Shown here piece after piece: positions 53,599-63,132 of a stretch of DNA of 64,000 nt; position 1 is the first letter of the stretch; each line of letters opens with the position of its first letter. The notes under the pieces are model-generated. The model saw only the letters and a program-made list of their open reading frames with translations, made no database searches and had not been told where the DNA came from. The position numbers and the translations under genes are program-made. Origin of the DNA: Seonamhaeicola sp. (GTDB lineage Bacteria; Bacteroidota; Bacteroidia; Flavobacteriales; Flavobacteriaceae); the NCBI RefSeq assembly GCF_028281565.1, contig NZ_JANQJQ010000010.1:62001-126000 (forward strand), in the 5' to 3' direction.

Positions 53599-53898
53599 CT
53601 GTCCGGATAAACTTTGCCAGCCACCACCGTTTAAAACTTCAATACCATGAGGTTTTAAAATGCGGCAGGCACTACCGGATCTCATACCACTGGCACAACA
53701 GGTAATAACAGGCTTGTTAAGTTTTCTTATGGCGTCAATTTTAGAGTTCAATGTTTGTAACGGTATGTTTTTAGAGCCGCTAATAGCACCTTGTTGATAT
53801 TCTTGGGGTGTTCTTACGTCAATAATAACAGCACCTCTGTTTTTAAAATCTTCAATCCTGTTTTTTTTAGTTCCAAATAGAGAATTTACTAGTCCCAT
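53593..53898 (-). CDS. Single-domain rhodanese
   Basis: 101 residues from the ATG at 53898 (MGLVNSLFGT); an ATG at 53916 would add six residues. Rhodanese fold with DVRTPQEYQQG and the active loop CCASGMRSGSA (catalytic Cys). It transfers sulfane sulfur, or in this small form supports redox/sulfur homeostasis. The gene is convergent with and overlaps DUF4230 by six bases. Confidence 0.92.
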   Translation of the reverse strand: MGLVNSLFGTKKNRIEDFKNRGAVIIDVRTPQEYQQGAISGSKNIPLQTLNSKIDAIRKLNKPVITCCASGMRSGSACRILKPHGIEVLNGGGWQSLSGQL

Positions 53899-53982
53899 CG
53901 TTTTAATTTTAAGCAAATATCCTTATTAATTTATTAAAGTAATGTAACCTCTGTTACCGTGTAATTTTAGTATATTCAGCAA

Positions 53983-54918
53983 ATGAACAAATCCGATCTA
54001 CAAAAAGTTCACCGTCGTATTAAACCATATATCCACAGAACACCTGTGTTAACATCCCAGCTATTAAATCAAATTAGTGGCGTGGACTTGTTTTTTAAGT
54101 GCGAGAACTTTCAAAAAATGGGGGCTTTTAAAATGCGGGGTGCCACCAACGCCATTTTAAATTTAACCAAAGCGCAGCAAAGTAAAGGCGTGGTAACACA
54201 TTCATCGGGTAATTTTGCCCAGGCATTAGCCTTAGCGGCAAAAAGTGTTGGTGTTAAGGCGTATATAGCTATGCCCGAAAATGCTCCTCAGGTAAAAAAG
54301 GATGCCGTTTTAGGGTATGGAGGCATTATCAGGGAATGCGATTCCAATACGGTTGCCAGGGAAGCAGCAGCTGATAAGATCCGGCAGGAAACCGGTGCCA
54401 CTTTTGTACACCCTTCAAATGACCATGATGTTATCCATGGCCAGGGGACAGCAGCCATAGAACTTTTAGAAGATTACCCTGATTTAGATTATATTTTTAC
54501 ACCGGTTGGCGGCGGCGGATTGTTGGCAGGAACCATTTTAGCAGCTAATGCCTTTTCCGAAGTATGTAAGGTTATTGCCGGTGAACCGGAAAATGCAGAT
54601 GATGCCTATCGCTCTTTAATTTCAGGCAAAATTGAGTTAAATGAATCAGCCAATACCATTGCCGATGGCTTAAGAACTAATTTGGGCGATAGAAACTTTC
54701 CCATCATAAAAGAATATGTAGAACAAATAATTTTAGTTAACGAACAAGACATTATAGACGCTATGAAACTTATTTGGGAACGTATGAAAATTATTGTGGA
54801 ACCCTCAAGTGCTGTGGCATTTGCAGCACTTTTAAAGCATAAAGATCATATTAAAGGCAAAAAAGCAGGCGTGATACTTTCCGGTGGAAATGTTGATGTT
54901 TCAAACTTGCCTTTTTAA
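53983..54918 (+). CDS. PLP-dependent threonine/serine dehydratase or serine racemase
   Basis: 311 residues of the tryptophan-synthase-beta superfamily. PLP-lysine motif NFQKMGAFKMRGATNAI, SSGNFAQALALAAK, and the phosphate loop VGGGGLLAGT. The family makes 2-oxobutyrate from threonine or pyruvate from serine, and close relatives racemise serine. There is no ACT regulatory domain, so it is the catabolic or racemase type. Terminator at 54925. Confidence 0.9.
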   Translation: MNKSDLQKVHRRIKPYIHRTPVLTSQLLNQISGVDLFFKCENFQKMGAFKMRGATNAILNLTKAQQSKGVVTHSSGNFAQALALAAKSVGVKAYIAMPENAPQVKKDAVLGYGGIIRECDSNTVAREAAADKIRQETGATFVHPSNDHDVIHGQGTAAIELLEDYPDLDYIFTPVGGGGLLAGTILAANAFSEVCKVIAGEPENADDAYRSLISGKIELNESANTIADGLRTNLGDRNFPIIKEYVEQIILVNEQDIIDAMKLIWERMKIIVEPSSAVAFAALLKHKDHIKGKKAGVILSGGNVDVSNLPF

Positions 54919-54924
54919 ACGAAA

Positions 54925-54960
54925 GGACCTCTCCAATGCATGCATTGAGGTGCTTTTTGT
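54925..54960 (+). terminator. Terminator after the PLP dehydratase gene
   Basis: ACCTC, CCAATGCA, TGCATTG and AGGT form a long hairpin with one small bulge, followed by GCTTTTTG. Confidence 0.75.
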
Positions 54961-54963
54961 AAC

Positions 54964-54990
54964 TGTCATTCCCGCGAAAGCGGGAATCCA
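54964..54990. repeat. REP-like palindrome (TGTCATTCCCGC class)
   Basis: TGTCATTCCCGCGAAAGCGG then GAATCCA: stem TTCCCGC/GCGGGAA with loop GAAA. Same class as the copy at 46335. Confidence 0.8.
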
Positions 54991-55054
54991 AAATAAAAGA
55001 ATTTTTCAAAAAGTATTTATGTAAAATTCTTGCTAATTATTGTAATTTGCAACC

Positions 55055-55807
55055 ATGACAGAACCTTATGTAACCTTAACAACTGAAGATAAAATTGGGT
55101 TTATAGAATTTTTTCATCCTAACAGAAACTCTATGCCCGGTGATGTTTTGCATCAATTGGAGCAGACTATCATTGAAGCTGGGAATAATGAAAGTGTTAA
55201 AGTCATTGTACTTAAAAGCGGCGGCAACAGAACCTTTTGTGCAGGGGCCAGTTTTAATGAGTTAATTGCTATTGAAGATACCGAAACAGGCAGACAATTC
55301 TTCTCAGGATTTGCGAATGTGATCAATGCCATGCGCAAATGTCCTAAACTGATTATCGGCAGAGTGCAGGGAAAAACCGTTGGTGGCGGTGTTGGTTTGG
55401 CAGCGGCTACAGATTATTGCCTGGCAACGCAATATGCCTCAGTAAAATTAAGCGAATTGAGTATTGGTATTGGTCCGTTTGTGATAGAACCCGCTGTGTC
55501 CAGAAAAATAGGAAAAACAGCCATGACTCAAATGACCATTGATGCGGAGACATTTTATTCTGCCGATTGGGCAAAAGAAAAAGGCTTATATGCCGAAGTA
55601 TTTGAAACTACCGATGAATTGGATGAAGCCGTGAAAGTTTTGGCTGAAAAACTAAGTAGTTATAATCCTGATGCTTTAAATAGCATGAAACAAGTGTTTT
55701 GGGAAGGAACCGATCACTGGGATACACTATTACAGGAAAGGGCTGCCAAAAGTGGTACCTTGGTTTTAAGTAAATTCACAAAAAAAACGCTTAAACGTTT
55801 CAGATAG
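55055..55807 (+). CDS. Enoyl-CoA hydratase/isomerase family protein
   Basis: 250 residues with the crotonase fold. The oxyanion-hole regions are FCAGASFNEL and GGGVGLAAATDYCLAT; the second contains the GGG loop. The usual catalytic glutamates are represented by LSELSIGIGP. It hydrates or isomerises an acyl-CoA (fatty acid, leucine or phenylacetate breakdown); the substrate is not evident. Isolated between two terminator-like hairpins. Confidence 0.88.
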   Translation: MTEPYVTLTTEDKIGFIEFFHPNRNSMPGDVLHQLEQTIIEAGNNESVKVIVLKSGGNRTFCAGASFNELIAIEDTETGRQFFSGFANVINAMRKCPKLIIGRVQGKTVGGGVGLAAATDYCLATQYASVKLSELSIGIGPFVIEPAVSRKIGKTAMTQMTIDAETFYSADWAKEKGLYAEVFETTDELDEAVKVLAEKLSSYNPDALNSMKQVFWEGTDHWDTLLQERAAKSGTLVLSKFTKKTLKRFR

Positions 55808-55825
55808 GGAAGCTAATAAACAAAA

Positions 55826-55863
55826 ATGCTCAAGAAAAGCTTTGAAGCTTTAACTTGAGCATA
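55826..55863. terminator. Bidirectional terminator-like hairpin
   Basis: ATGCTCAAG pairs with CTTGAGCAT, with an inner AAAGCTTTGAAGCTTT palindrome. It lies between convergent genes (enoyl-CoA hydratase and aromatic hydroxylase). Confidence 0.7.
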
Positions 55864-56005
55864 AAACCAATGTCACTGTTATTAAATTTAAAAGGGCTCT
55901 ATATTTATAAACAGTAAACGTAATTGAGTTTTACTTTACCAATATGCTTGTGATACTATGACACAGTAATTTCAATTAGGTCACATAATTTATTTGGTTA
56001 AAAGA

Positions 56006-57775
56006 TTAACGCTTAGTTGAATGGTTTTTTTCATAACGGATCATGTTTAATCCGTCATCAATTAATTTCCCGACATCAGGCCTGTCTTGTTTAATAGTTT
56101 CCAAATGCTCTAAGATAGTTTGGCATAAATTAGTTTCATTACCAATAAAAGCTAATTCATACAGTTCAACCGGCAATAACCAATCGTTCGGATGATTTTC
56201 AATAAGTTCCTCAAGGACTTTTGTTCTTGAAATGGTCCTGTTTTTACCTTCCCTGTAATCTCTCACTTGTTGGTATAACGCTTCTAATCGCAATCGCTCT
56301 TCAGATTTTTCAATATGAATGGTTTTTTCGGAAGGCACATGTGTAATTAGATCAAAACTATTCAAGTCTGCAGGGCCTGAAAATGCCGAAACTATTTCTT
56401 TTCCTACCGCCATATCGTAAATGCCCCATTCCGGTTTGAACAGCACTTTGTCATGGTGTGTTACCGTACAATCTTTAAAGCTGATTAAAATGATCTTGCC
56501 CTGTAAATTGCGTTTTCCTGTAATGATCTCGCCAGAAACTTTAACCCCGCCTTCAAACTCCAGTGTGACGGTCTGTTCTTCATAAATGTTATAGGCCGCA
56601 AGGTCTCGCGGACTCATATCTTCAATAGCCAGATTAATACCTTTTAACTTCCCGATAGGAGAACCATAACCCTTGGTATGCGTTTCAATACCATGACCGA
56701 CCAATTCTTTTTCTCTGTAAGCCAGGGCGGTATTGCCGGTAGTTTGAATATAAACAGGTTGCCCTTCGTTTTCAATGGTCTCGGTAAAAACACCTGAAAT
56801 TTGAATACCGGTACTTAGCTCAATGGTCCCTAAAGCTCCGGATTCAATAAGCTTATTGACTCCTGAAAGCCCTCCTTTTCTAACAGCCATGGTGTTGGCG
56901 AATTCTTCCAGAATTAAACTTAAATGAGCAAAATCCGGTGTGACATAAAGCTGCGGTTGCGGTTTTGTAATATCGAAGTTTTGATAGGTAGCTTCTATGG
57001 TGTAAGGCAGTTTTTTAACAGCGTCGGTCATACACCATTCGCTTTCGCCAATAGACGATAGTAAACCGGCACCGTAAATTTTTGGATTTTCAACCGTTCC
57101 TATAAGTCCGTACTCCACAGTCCACCAGTGTAAATTTCTGATAAGCGCCATTTCACTGGGGGCTCCCATATTTTGTTGTAGTGCTTCAACCTGCTTTTCG
57201 GCTTTAATAATGTCTTCCTCTTTAGTAGTTGGTGCTTCTTTAATAATGGATAAATGCCTGACGGCTTCATATAATTCGTAATCTTTAGCCGATGAGATCG
57301 CTTTGCAACCAATCTCTCCAAAGCGTCTCAGGTATTCCGCATATTCGGGATTCGCTATTATGGGGGCATGTCCCGCACCTTCATGGATAATATCTGGAGC
57401 AGGGGTGTATTCAATATGTTCCAATTGCCGGATATCACTGGCAATGACTAAAACATTATAAGCCTGAAATTCCATAAAGGCATTAGGCGGTATAAACCCG
57501 TCAACCGCTACGGCGGCCCAACCTATATCTTTTAAGATCCGGTTCATACCGTACATGTTTGGGATACTGTCAATAGAAATTCCGGTTTGTTTCAAGCCTT
57601 CCAAATACGATTTATGGGCAACCGTGCTTAAAAAGTTTACATTTTTGCGCATAACGTAGCGCCAAACAGCCTGATCAATAGCCGAATAATCCTCATAGTT
57701 TTGAGGCTTCATGAATTGTTTTAAATGCCTGGGCAGCTTATTTAAAATAGGATTGGTCTCAATTAAATTTTTCAT
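56006..57775 (-). CDS. Aromatic amino acid hydroxylase (phenylalanine 4-monooxygenase-like) with C-terminal extension
   Basis: 589 residues. The catalytic domain (about 20-330) holds the iron ligands HEGAGH (His131, His136) and TVEYGL (Glu221). Bacterial phenylalanine hydroxylases are usually about 260-300 residues, so about 250 extra residues follow (from about 335). That extension is seen in flavobacterial forms and is of unknown role. With O2 and a pterin it converts phenylalanine to tyrosine. No pterin recycling gene is adjacent. Single-gene unit. Confidence 0.92.
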   Translation of the reverse strand: MKNLIETNPILNKLPRHLKQFMKPQNYEDYSAIDQAVWRYVMRKNVNFLSTVAHKSYLEGLKQTGISIDSIPNMYGMNRILKDIGWAAVAVDGFIPPNAFMEFQAYNVLVIASDIRQLEHIEYTPAPDIIHEGAGHAPIIANPEYAEYLRRFGEIGCKAISSAKDYELYEAVRHLSIIKEAPTTKEEDIIKAEKQVEALQQNMGAPSEMALIRNLHWWTVEYGLIGTVENPKIYGAGLLSSIGESEWCMTDAVKKLPYTIEATYQNFDITKPQPQLYVTPDFAHLSLILEEFANTMAVRKGGLSGVNKLIESGALGTIELSTGIQISGVFTETIENEGQPVYIQTTGNTALAYREKELVGHGIETHTKGYGSPIGKLKGINLAIEDMSPRDLAAYNIYEEQTVTLEFEGGVKVSGEIITGKRNLQGKIILISFKDCTVTHHDKVLFKPEWGIYDMAVGKEIVSAFSGPADLNSFDLITHVPSEKTIHIEKSEERLRLEALYQQVRDYREGKNRTISRTKVLEELIENHPNDWLLPVELYELAFIGNETNLCQTILEHLETIKQDRPDVGKLIDDGLNMIRYEKNHSTKR

Positions 57776-57923
57776 GATATGCTTTGGAAACTTTAATGAT
57801 TAAAAATACGAAATTCTTATAAAATGGATTTTATTTTGAATTATTTTTATTAAAATTTAACGTTTTCTCGTTTTTATTCAAACGAAAGGATTTTTATATA
57901 TTTATGATTCCTTACAAAACACT

Positions 57924-59027
57924 ATGTATACAAGAAGAATATTTCCAATAAAAGGCGTCATAAAATGGACACGCCGCCACATCATTTTATTTATTGTTTT
58001 AGGACTCGTTCCGGTGGTGCTATTTGATATTTTAGAACTGAAATGGTTACATGTACCCTGGTTGCCTTTAGGCGTTTTAGGTACGGCCGTAGCTTTTATT
58101 GTCAGTTTTAAAAATAATGCCTCTTATGATCGGTTATGGGAAGCCCGGAAGATTTGGGGAGGTATAGTAAATGCTTCGCGTTCCTGGACCATCATGGTAA
58201 AAGATTTTATAACAAATGACCATAAAGCCACGACTAAAACACCCGAAGAATTACAGGCCATCAAGCGCGAATTGGTACACAGGCATGTGGCCTGGTTAAA
58301 TGCACTGCGGTACCAGCTTAGAAAAGATAAACCCTGGGAAATGCACTTAAAATCTCAGCGGTCCAATAAGGAATTCAGGGCACAATATTATAGGGTCTGT
58401 GAGGATGTTGAACCTATAGAGGGTGCTGTGAAGCCCTATATTTCCGATGAAGAATATAAAGAAATATTTGCCAAAGGCAATAAGGCATCACAATTATTGG
58501 GAGTGCAATCCAGGCGGTTAAAAGAACTTATGGAAGCCGGTTTAATTGAAGATTTTCGTCATATGGAAATGATGAATATGCTGGTAGAATTTTACACGTT
58601 GCAAGGAAAGAGCGAGCGTATTAAAAACTTTCCGTATCCAAGGCAGTTCGCTACCTTGAATTATATTTTTGTCTGGATCTTTATTTTGCTCATACCTTAC
58701 GGTATTATGGAAGAATTTGAAGGGTTTGGAACCACCATTCTGGACCATCTTAGTACACATACCGACCAACTCTCTTTGATTCATAGATCACAGGTAGCCA
58801 TTGCAAAACATTTTGTATGGTTTTCGGTGCCTTTTAGTGCCTTAATTTCATGGGTGTTCCATACTATGGAAGCCATAGGAGAAAATTCAGAAAACCCTTT
58901 TGAGGGCGGGCCAAACGATGTACCCATTACAGATTTAAGCCGGGGTATTGAAATTGATATCAGACAGCTTATCGATGATACCGATATACCGGAGCCTTAT
59001 GTTTGGGAGAATGATATTGTAATGTAA
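57924..59027 (+). CDS. Bestrophin-family anion channel
   Basis: 367 residues. Bestrophin/UPF0187 fold: N-terminal helices (HIILFIVLGLVPVVLFDIL), FKNNASYDRLWEARKIWGGIVNASR as the family signature, and a C-terminal half with WIFILLIPYG and FVWFSVPFSALISWVFHTMEAIGENSENPFEGG. It forms a pentameric chloride or anion channel in the inner membrane. Ends at a bidirectional terminator. Confidence 0.9.
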   Translation: MYTRRIFPIKGVIKWTRRHIILFIVLGLVPVVLFDILELKWLHVPWLPLGVLGTAVAFIVSFKNNASYDRLWEARKIWGGIVNASRSWTIMVKDFITNDHKATTKTPEELQAIKRELVHRHVAWLNALRYQLRKDKPWEMHLKSQRSNKEFRAQYYRVCEDVEPIEGAVKPYISDEEYKEIFAKGNKASQLLGVQSRRLKELMEAGLIEDFRHMEMMNMLVEFYTLQGKSERIKNFPYPRQFATLNYIFVWIFILLIPYGIMEEFEGFGTTILDHLSTHTDQLSLIHRSQVAIAKHFVWFSVPFSALISWVFHTMEAIGENSENPFEGGPNDVPITDLSRGIEIDIRQLIDDTDIPEPYVWENDIVM

Positions 59028-59028
59028 T

Positions 59029-59075
59029 AAAAAAGCGACCGTACTTCGAGAACCTCAGTAACCGGTCGCTTTTAA
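59029..59075. terminator. Bidirectional intrinsic terminator
   Basis: AAAAGCGACCG (59031-59041) pairs perfectly with CGGTCGCTTTT (59063-59073), with A and T runs on the outer sides, between convergent bestrophin and DUF4136 genes. Confidence 0.92.
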
Positions 59076-59079
59076 AATA

Positions 59080-59661
59080 TTATTGTAATGCTCCCGGAGG
59101 ATATTTTTCCATTATTTTAGAGACAAACTCTTTAATACGCGCTTCCTTTTTCTCCATCTTCCTGGTCAAATAACCGGTTCCAATACCTTGCCAAACCAGT
59201 TCTTTTTTATTGGCATCAATCAGGTCTATGAATAAAGTTCCTTGTGTACTGGTTGAAACCATCGGCTGATTCCAGCCCCAGCCCCAACCTGGACCCCATC
59301 CGGGTCCCCACCAACCGGGACCCCAGCCCCAGCCACCCCAACCCCAGGCGCCCATGCCCCAGGCATTGTTGTAAACATCTACACGTTGTTGAGATTTTGT
59401 AAACAGGCTAACCAGTATATCCGGACTTTCGGATTTTGTATAGCCTTTGGCCATTAGTTCGGCTTCAATAGCCCTAAGGATTCTTCGTTTATCTAAATCG
59501 CTGATTTCAGCTTTGTCAATTCCCGTTTTAAAAAATGCAAAGGATTTGTATTCGTTAAACTGCGCATTTTTATCATAATCTGCTGCAACCCTCACAGAGG
59601 TACAAGATGTAACCACAAATAAAACAGCCAATAGTGGTAAGGCTCTAAATAATGTTTTCAT
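59080..59661 (-). CDS. DUF4136 lipoprotein with Gly/Trp-rich tract
   Basis: 193 residues. Lipobox VTSC (Cys20), then a DUF4136 domain (VRVAADYDKNAQFNEYKSFAFF ... LVWQGIGTGYLT). Residues about 108-133 are a tract of almost only Gly, Trp and Pro. Periplasmic or outer-membrane lipoprotein of unknown function. Confidence 0.9.
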   Translation of the reverse strand: MKTLFRALPLLAVLFVVTSCTSVRVAADYDKNAQFNEYKSFAFFKTGIDKAEISDLDKRRILRAIEAELMAKGYTKSESPDILVSLFTKSQQRVDVYNNAWGMGAWGWGGWGWGPGWWGPGWGPGWGWGWNQPMVSTSTQGTLFIDLIDANKKELVWQGIGTGYLTRKMEKKEARIKEFVSKIMEKYPPGALQ

Positions 59662-59815
59662 AATGCAAAATTTTAATGGTTATAGTAAATTTAATAAACT
59701 ATTATCAACTGTGTTAGGTATTGGGCTTTTTTAACAAAATAAAGCCTTAGGTAGCAAATAATGGTTATTCGGTTTAAAAAATAACATCAAGAATCATACC
59801 AATAGTTAATGAGGT

Positions 59816-60013
59816 TTAACTATTGTTCTTCTTGATCGTATTGGTGTTTTTGCCTGTTCGGAGTGAAGTTGAAGGGTTATAACCATAAGGGCAATGCCTG
59901 CAGCCACTCTCACAACAATAGCCTCTTTTTAAGTGATATTGTTCCGTAAAGCACCTGTAACCCTCTGGCGTTAGGTAGTAATCGCCCTCCTCAATGGGAA
60001 TTATTTTTTTCAT
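59816..60013 (-). CDS. DUF5522 cysteine-cluster protein with repeat-derived tail
   Basis: 65 residues from ATG 60013 (MKKIIPIEEGDYYLTPEGY). Core DUF5522 motif GYCCESGCRHCPYGYNP, with cysteines that probably bind a metal. The following tail STSLRTGKNTN... is encoded by a REP-like repeat at 59853-59875, so the natural C-terminus appears to have been replaced or extended. Divergent from the ACC-deaminase-like gene (44 bases). Confidence 0.85.
   Translation of the reverse strand: MKKIIPIEEGDYYLTPEGYRCFTEQYHLKRGYCCESGCRHCPYGYNPSTSLRTGKNTNTIKKNNS
59853..59875. repeat. REP-like repeat fragment inside the DUF5522 gene
   Basis: CCTGTTCGGAGTGAAGTTGA plus AGG, read on the minus strand as PSTSLRTG, a peptide string known to arise where this repeat class lies in a reading frame. 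Confidence 0.7.
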
Positions 60014-60057
60014 AGGAAACAAAGATAGATTAATTTGTAAAAAGTATCTTCGCGGTA

Positions 60058-60969
60058 ATGCATTTTAAGCTTGAAAATAGTATCAATGAACAGGTTATTT
60101 TGTCTGAAAACCCGGGCGTAGAATTATATGTAAAACGGGAAGATAAAATTCACCCGTTTGTTTCCGGAAATAAATACAGGAAGTTAAAATACAATCTTTT
60201 AGAGGCGAGATCTTTGGGCCATGATACGCTTTTAACCTTTGGGGGCGCCTACTCTAATCATATAGCTGCTGTGGCTTACGCCGGTAAACTATTCAATTTT
60301 AAAACTATTGGTGTGATTAGAGGAGACGAGTTAAAGGGTAAAGTTGATGACAATGAAACACTTCGTTTTGCGAGATCCAATGGCATGCAATTTGAATTTG
60401 TGTCCAGAGCCATTTACAGAACCAAAGCCGATGCCGGTTTCCTGACAGGTTTAAACGAGTTTTTTGGAAATTTTTATTTAGTACCGGAAGGCGGCACGAA
60501 TGATCTGGCTGTAAAAGGATGCGAAGAGATTTTAACGGAAACTGATGCAGGTTTCGATTATATCTGCTCCGCTGTTGGAACAGGCGGTACCATTTCAGGG
60601 CTTATAAATTGTTCAAAACCCGGTCAACAAGTTTTAGGTTTTCCTGCTTTAAAAGGCGACTTTTTAAAAGAAGATATTAGTAAATTTGTCTCTAAAACCA
60701 ATTGGGATTTAATAACCGATTATCATTTTGGGGGGTATGCCAAAATAAACGAAGCATTGATTACGTTTATCAATAAGTTTAAAACCGAGCATAATATTCC
60801 TTTGGATCCGGTTTATACAGGGAAAATGATGTTTGGTATCTTTGATTTAATTGAAAAAGGGTTTTTTAAAAAAGGAACCAAAATTTTAGCAATCCATACC
60901 GGAGGCCTGCAAGGCATTGAAGGGATGAATGCAGTTTTAAAAAAGAAACATTTACCTATAATCGAATAG
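60058..60969 (+). CDS. PLP-dependent ACC deaminase / D-cysteine desulfhydrase-like enzyme
   Basis: 303 residues. N-terminal VKREDKIHPFVSGNKYRKLKYNL (PLP lysine), FGGAYSNHIAAVAYAGK, and the phosphate loop AVGTGGTISGLI. The family degrades 1-aminocyclopropane-1-carboxylate or D-cysteine; which one cannot be told. The stop abuts the next ATG (60970), so it is translationally coupled with the glucosaminidase gene. Confidence 0.9.
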   Translation: MHFKLENSINEQVILSENPGVELYVKREDKIHPFVSGNKYRKLKYNLLEARSLGHDTLLTFGGAYSNHIAAVAYAGKLFNFKTIGVIRGDELKGKVDDNETLRFARSNGMQFEFVSRAIYRTKADAGFLTGLNEFFGNFYLVPEGGTNDLAVKGCEEILTETDAGFDYICSAVGTGGTISGLINCSKPGQQVLGFPALKGDFLKEDISKFVSKTNWDLITDYHFGGYAKINEALITFINKFKTEHNIPLDPVYTGKMMFGIFDLIEKGFFKKGTKILAIHTGGLQGIEGMNAVLKKKHLPIIE

Positions 60970-61764
60970 ATGAAGAGAATACTGCTTATAATATGTTTAG
61001 GGTGTTTTTTGTTTAGTTGTAAAACAAGGAAAAAGATCGTGGCCAAGCCTGAAGAACCTAAAACGGAAGCGATTGTAAAAACAGAAGAAACCCCGGTTGA
61101 AGTAACTAAGCCTGAAAAGGTTTATGCCAGTGATACCGAAAGATATATTGATATATATAAGGCTATTGCTCAAAACGAGATGGAATTATATAATATTCCT
61201 GCAAGTATTACACTGGCACAGGGAATTTTAGAATCGGGATCCGGAAACGGCAGGTTGTCGGTCAAGGCCAATAATCATTTCGGTATTAAATGTCATGGGT
61301 GGACCGGTGCTAAGATCTATCATGATGACGACAAGAAAGGGGAGTGTTTCAGAAAGTACAGAGATGCAAAATATTCGTTTAGAGACCATTCGCTTTTCTT
61401 AAAAGAACGGAAACGGTACGCCGGTTTATTCAAACTGAAACAAAGTGATTATAAAGCCTGGGCAAAAGGCTTAAAAGCAGCGGGGTACGCCACCGATAGA
61501 AAATATCCGCAAAAGCTGATCTCTTTAATAGAACGTTATAAGCTGTATGAGTACGATAAAGAAGTGTTGGGCGATGCTTATAAAAAAATTAAAGCCCCGG
61601 AAAAACAACCAGCTACCTATGTGGTTGCTAAAGGAGATACTTTATATTCCATTTCAAGACGATATAACATTACAGTAAAAGAACTTCAAAATATGAATGG
61701 TTTAACCGGAACCACGCTTAGTATCGGACAAGAGTTGCAGGTTGAACCATCATCAGAAAACTAA
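60970..61764 (+). CDS. Glucosaminidase with LysM domain, lipoprotein
   Basis: 264 residues. Lipoprotein signal (CLGCFLFSC, lipobox). GH73 glucosaminidase domain about 60-190 (ASITLAQGILESGSGNGRLSVKANNHFGIKCHGW, RDHSLFLKERKRY). One C-terminal LysM (YVVAKGDTLYSISRRYNITVKELQNMNGL). It cleaves peptidoglycan GlcNAc linkages. It is directly coupled to the upstream gene and 6 bases ahead of hemL. Confidence 0.92.
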   Translation: MKRILLIICLGCFLFSCKTRKKIVAKPEEPKTEAIVKTEETPVEVTKPEKVYASDTERYIDIYKAIAQNEMELYNIPASITLAQGILESGSGNGRLSVKANNHFGIKCHGWTGAKIYHDDDKKGECFRKYRDAKYSFRDHSLFLKERKRYAGLFKLKQSDYKAWAKGLKAAGYATDRKYPQKLISLIERYKLYEYDKEVLGDAYKKIKAPEKQPATYVVAKGDTLYSISRRYNITVKELQNMNGLTGTTLSIGQELQVEPSSEN

Positions 61765-61770
61765 AATTTA

Positions 61771-63057
61771 ATGATTTACAAAAGAAGTAGTGCTTTGTTT
61801 GCCGAAGCAGAAAAAGTGATTCCCGGTGGTGTAAATTCTCCGGTAAGGGCATTTAAGGGTGTTGGAGGAACGCCTGTTTTTGTTAAAGAAGCCAAAGGGG
61901 CTTATTTGTACGATGAAGATGGAAACCGATTGATCGACTATATCAATTCCTGGGGCCCCATGATTTTAGGACATGCGCATAAACCGGTTGTAGATGCGGT
62001 GGTTGAAAAAGCTCAAAAAGGAACATCATTTGGAATGCCAACCGAGATCGAAACCAAAATTGCAGAATTAGCCGTCTCCATGGTGCCAAATATTGATAAA
62101 ATCAGGTTTGTAAACTCGGGAACCGAAGCCTGTATGAGTGCCGTTAGATTGGCGCGTGGTTTTACGGGGAAGGACAAGGTTATAAAGTTTGCGGGCTGTT
62201 ATCACGGGCACAGTGATTCGTTTCTAATTCAGGCGGGTAGTGGTGCCAGTACATTCGGAACCCCTAATAGCCCAGGAGTTACACAAGGCACGGCCAAGGA
62301 TACTTTACTGGCCAGGTACAATGATATAGATAATGTAAAAGAACTTGTTGAAGCCAATAAAAATGAAATAGCCTGTATCATTATCGAGCCTGTGGCTGGG
62401 AATATGGGCTGTATCCCTCCTAAGGAAGGGTTTTTACAAGCATTAAGAGATGTGTGTGATGCCAATGATATATTACTGATTTTTGATGAGGTAATGACCG
62501 GTTTCAGATTGTCTAAAGGCGGAGCTCAGGAGTTATTCAATATTAAAGCAGATATTGTTTGTTTCGGAAAAGTTATTGGTGGCGGTTTACCGGTTGGTGC
62601 TTTCGCCTCAAGAAACGAGATTATGAATCATTTGGCGCCATTAGGGCCGGTGTATCAGGCAGGAACTTTAAGCGGGAATCCTTTAGCCATGGCTGCCGGT
62701 TTAGCTATGATAACAGAGCTGGACAATGATGATGAGATCTTTACGCGTTTGGAAGAAAAAACAAAATACCTTCATGAAGGGATACGTAAAGTTCTGACTG
62801 AAAATAACGTGGTACATACTATCAACAGGGTAGGTTCTATGATCTCGGTTCATTTTGATGAAGGTGCCGTTACAGATTTTGAAACAGCCGCGAAGGGAAA
62901 TAATGACACTTTTAAAGCCTTTTTCCATGGCCTGCTCAATGAAGGCGTTTATATTGCGCCAAGTGCTTTTGAAACCTGGTTTATTACAGATGCTTTGAGT
63001 TATGAGGATTTAGATGTCACGATTGAAGCCATTGATAAGGTGGCAAAAACATTATAA
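61771..63057 (+). CDS. hemL: Glutamate-1-semialdehyde aminotransferase
   Basis: 428 residues with the class III aminotransferase fold. [13 protein letters not shown] and [11 protein letters not shown] near the N-terminus, [20 protein letters not shown], and Schiff-base Lys in [16 protein letters not shown]. It makes 5-aminolevulinate for heme. Length is normal. Ends at a strong terminator. Confidence 0.97.
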   Translation: MIYKRSSALFAEAEKVIPGGVNSPVRAFKGVGGTPVFVKEAKGAYLYDEDGNRLIDYINSWGPMILGHAHKPVVDAVVEKAQKGTSFGMPTEIETKIAELAVSMVPNIDKIRFVNSGTEACMSAVRLARGFTGKDKVIKFAGCYHGHSDSFLIQAGSGASTFGTPNSPGVTQGTAKDTLLARYNDIDNVKELVEANKNEIACIIIEPVAGNMGCIPPKEGFLQALRDVCDANDILLIFDEVMTGFRLSKGGAQELFNIKADIVCFGKVIGGGLPVGAFASRNEIMNHLAPLGPVYQAGTLSGNPLAMAAGLAMITELDNDDEIFTRLEEKTKYLHEGIRKVLTENNVVHTINRVGSMISVHFDEGAVTDFETAAKGNNDTFKAFFHGLLNEGVYIAPSAFETWFITDALSYEDLDVTIEAIDKVAKTL

Positions 63058-63061
63058 AATG

Positions 63062-63097
63062 AAAAAAGGCAATTCAACATGCTGAATTGCCTTTTTT
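63062..63097. terminator. Bidirectional terminator after hemL
   Basis: AAAAAAGGCAATTCA (63062-63076) pairs perfectly with TGAATTGCCTTTTTT (63083-63097), 15 bp. Confidence 0.93.
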
Positions 63098-63132
63098 ACT
63101 AACAAACTATAATCAATCAACAAACTAAAATC

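Noticed and set aside
55787-55803. Half-like LacI operator GCTTAAACGTTTCAG
   Set aside because: It lies in the coding end of the enoyl-CoA hydratase gene and is asymmetrical, so chance similarity is likely.
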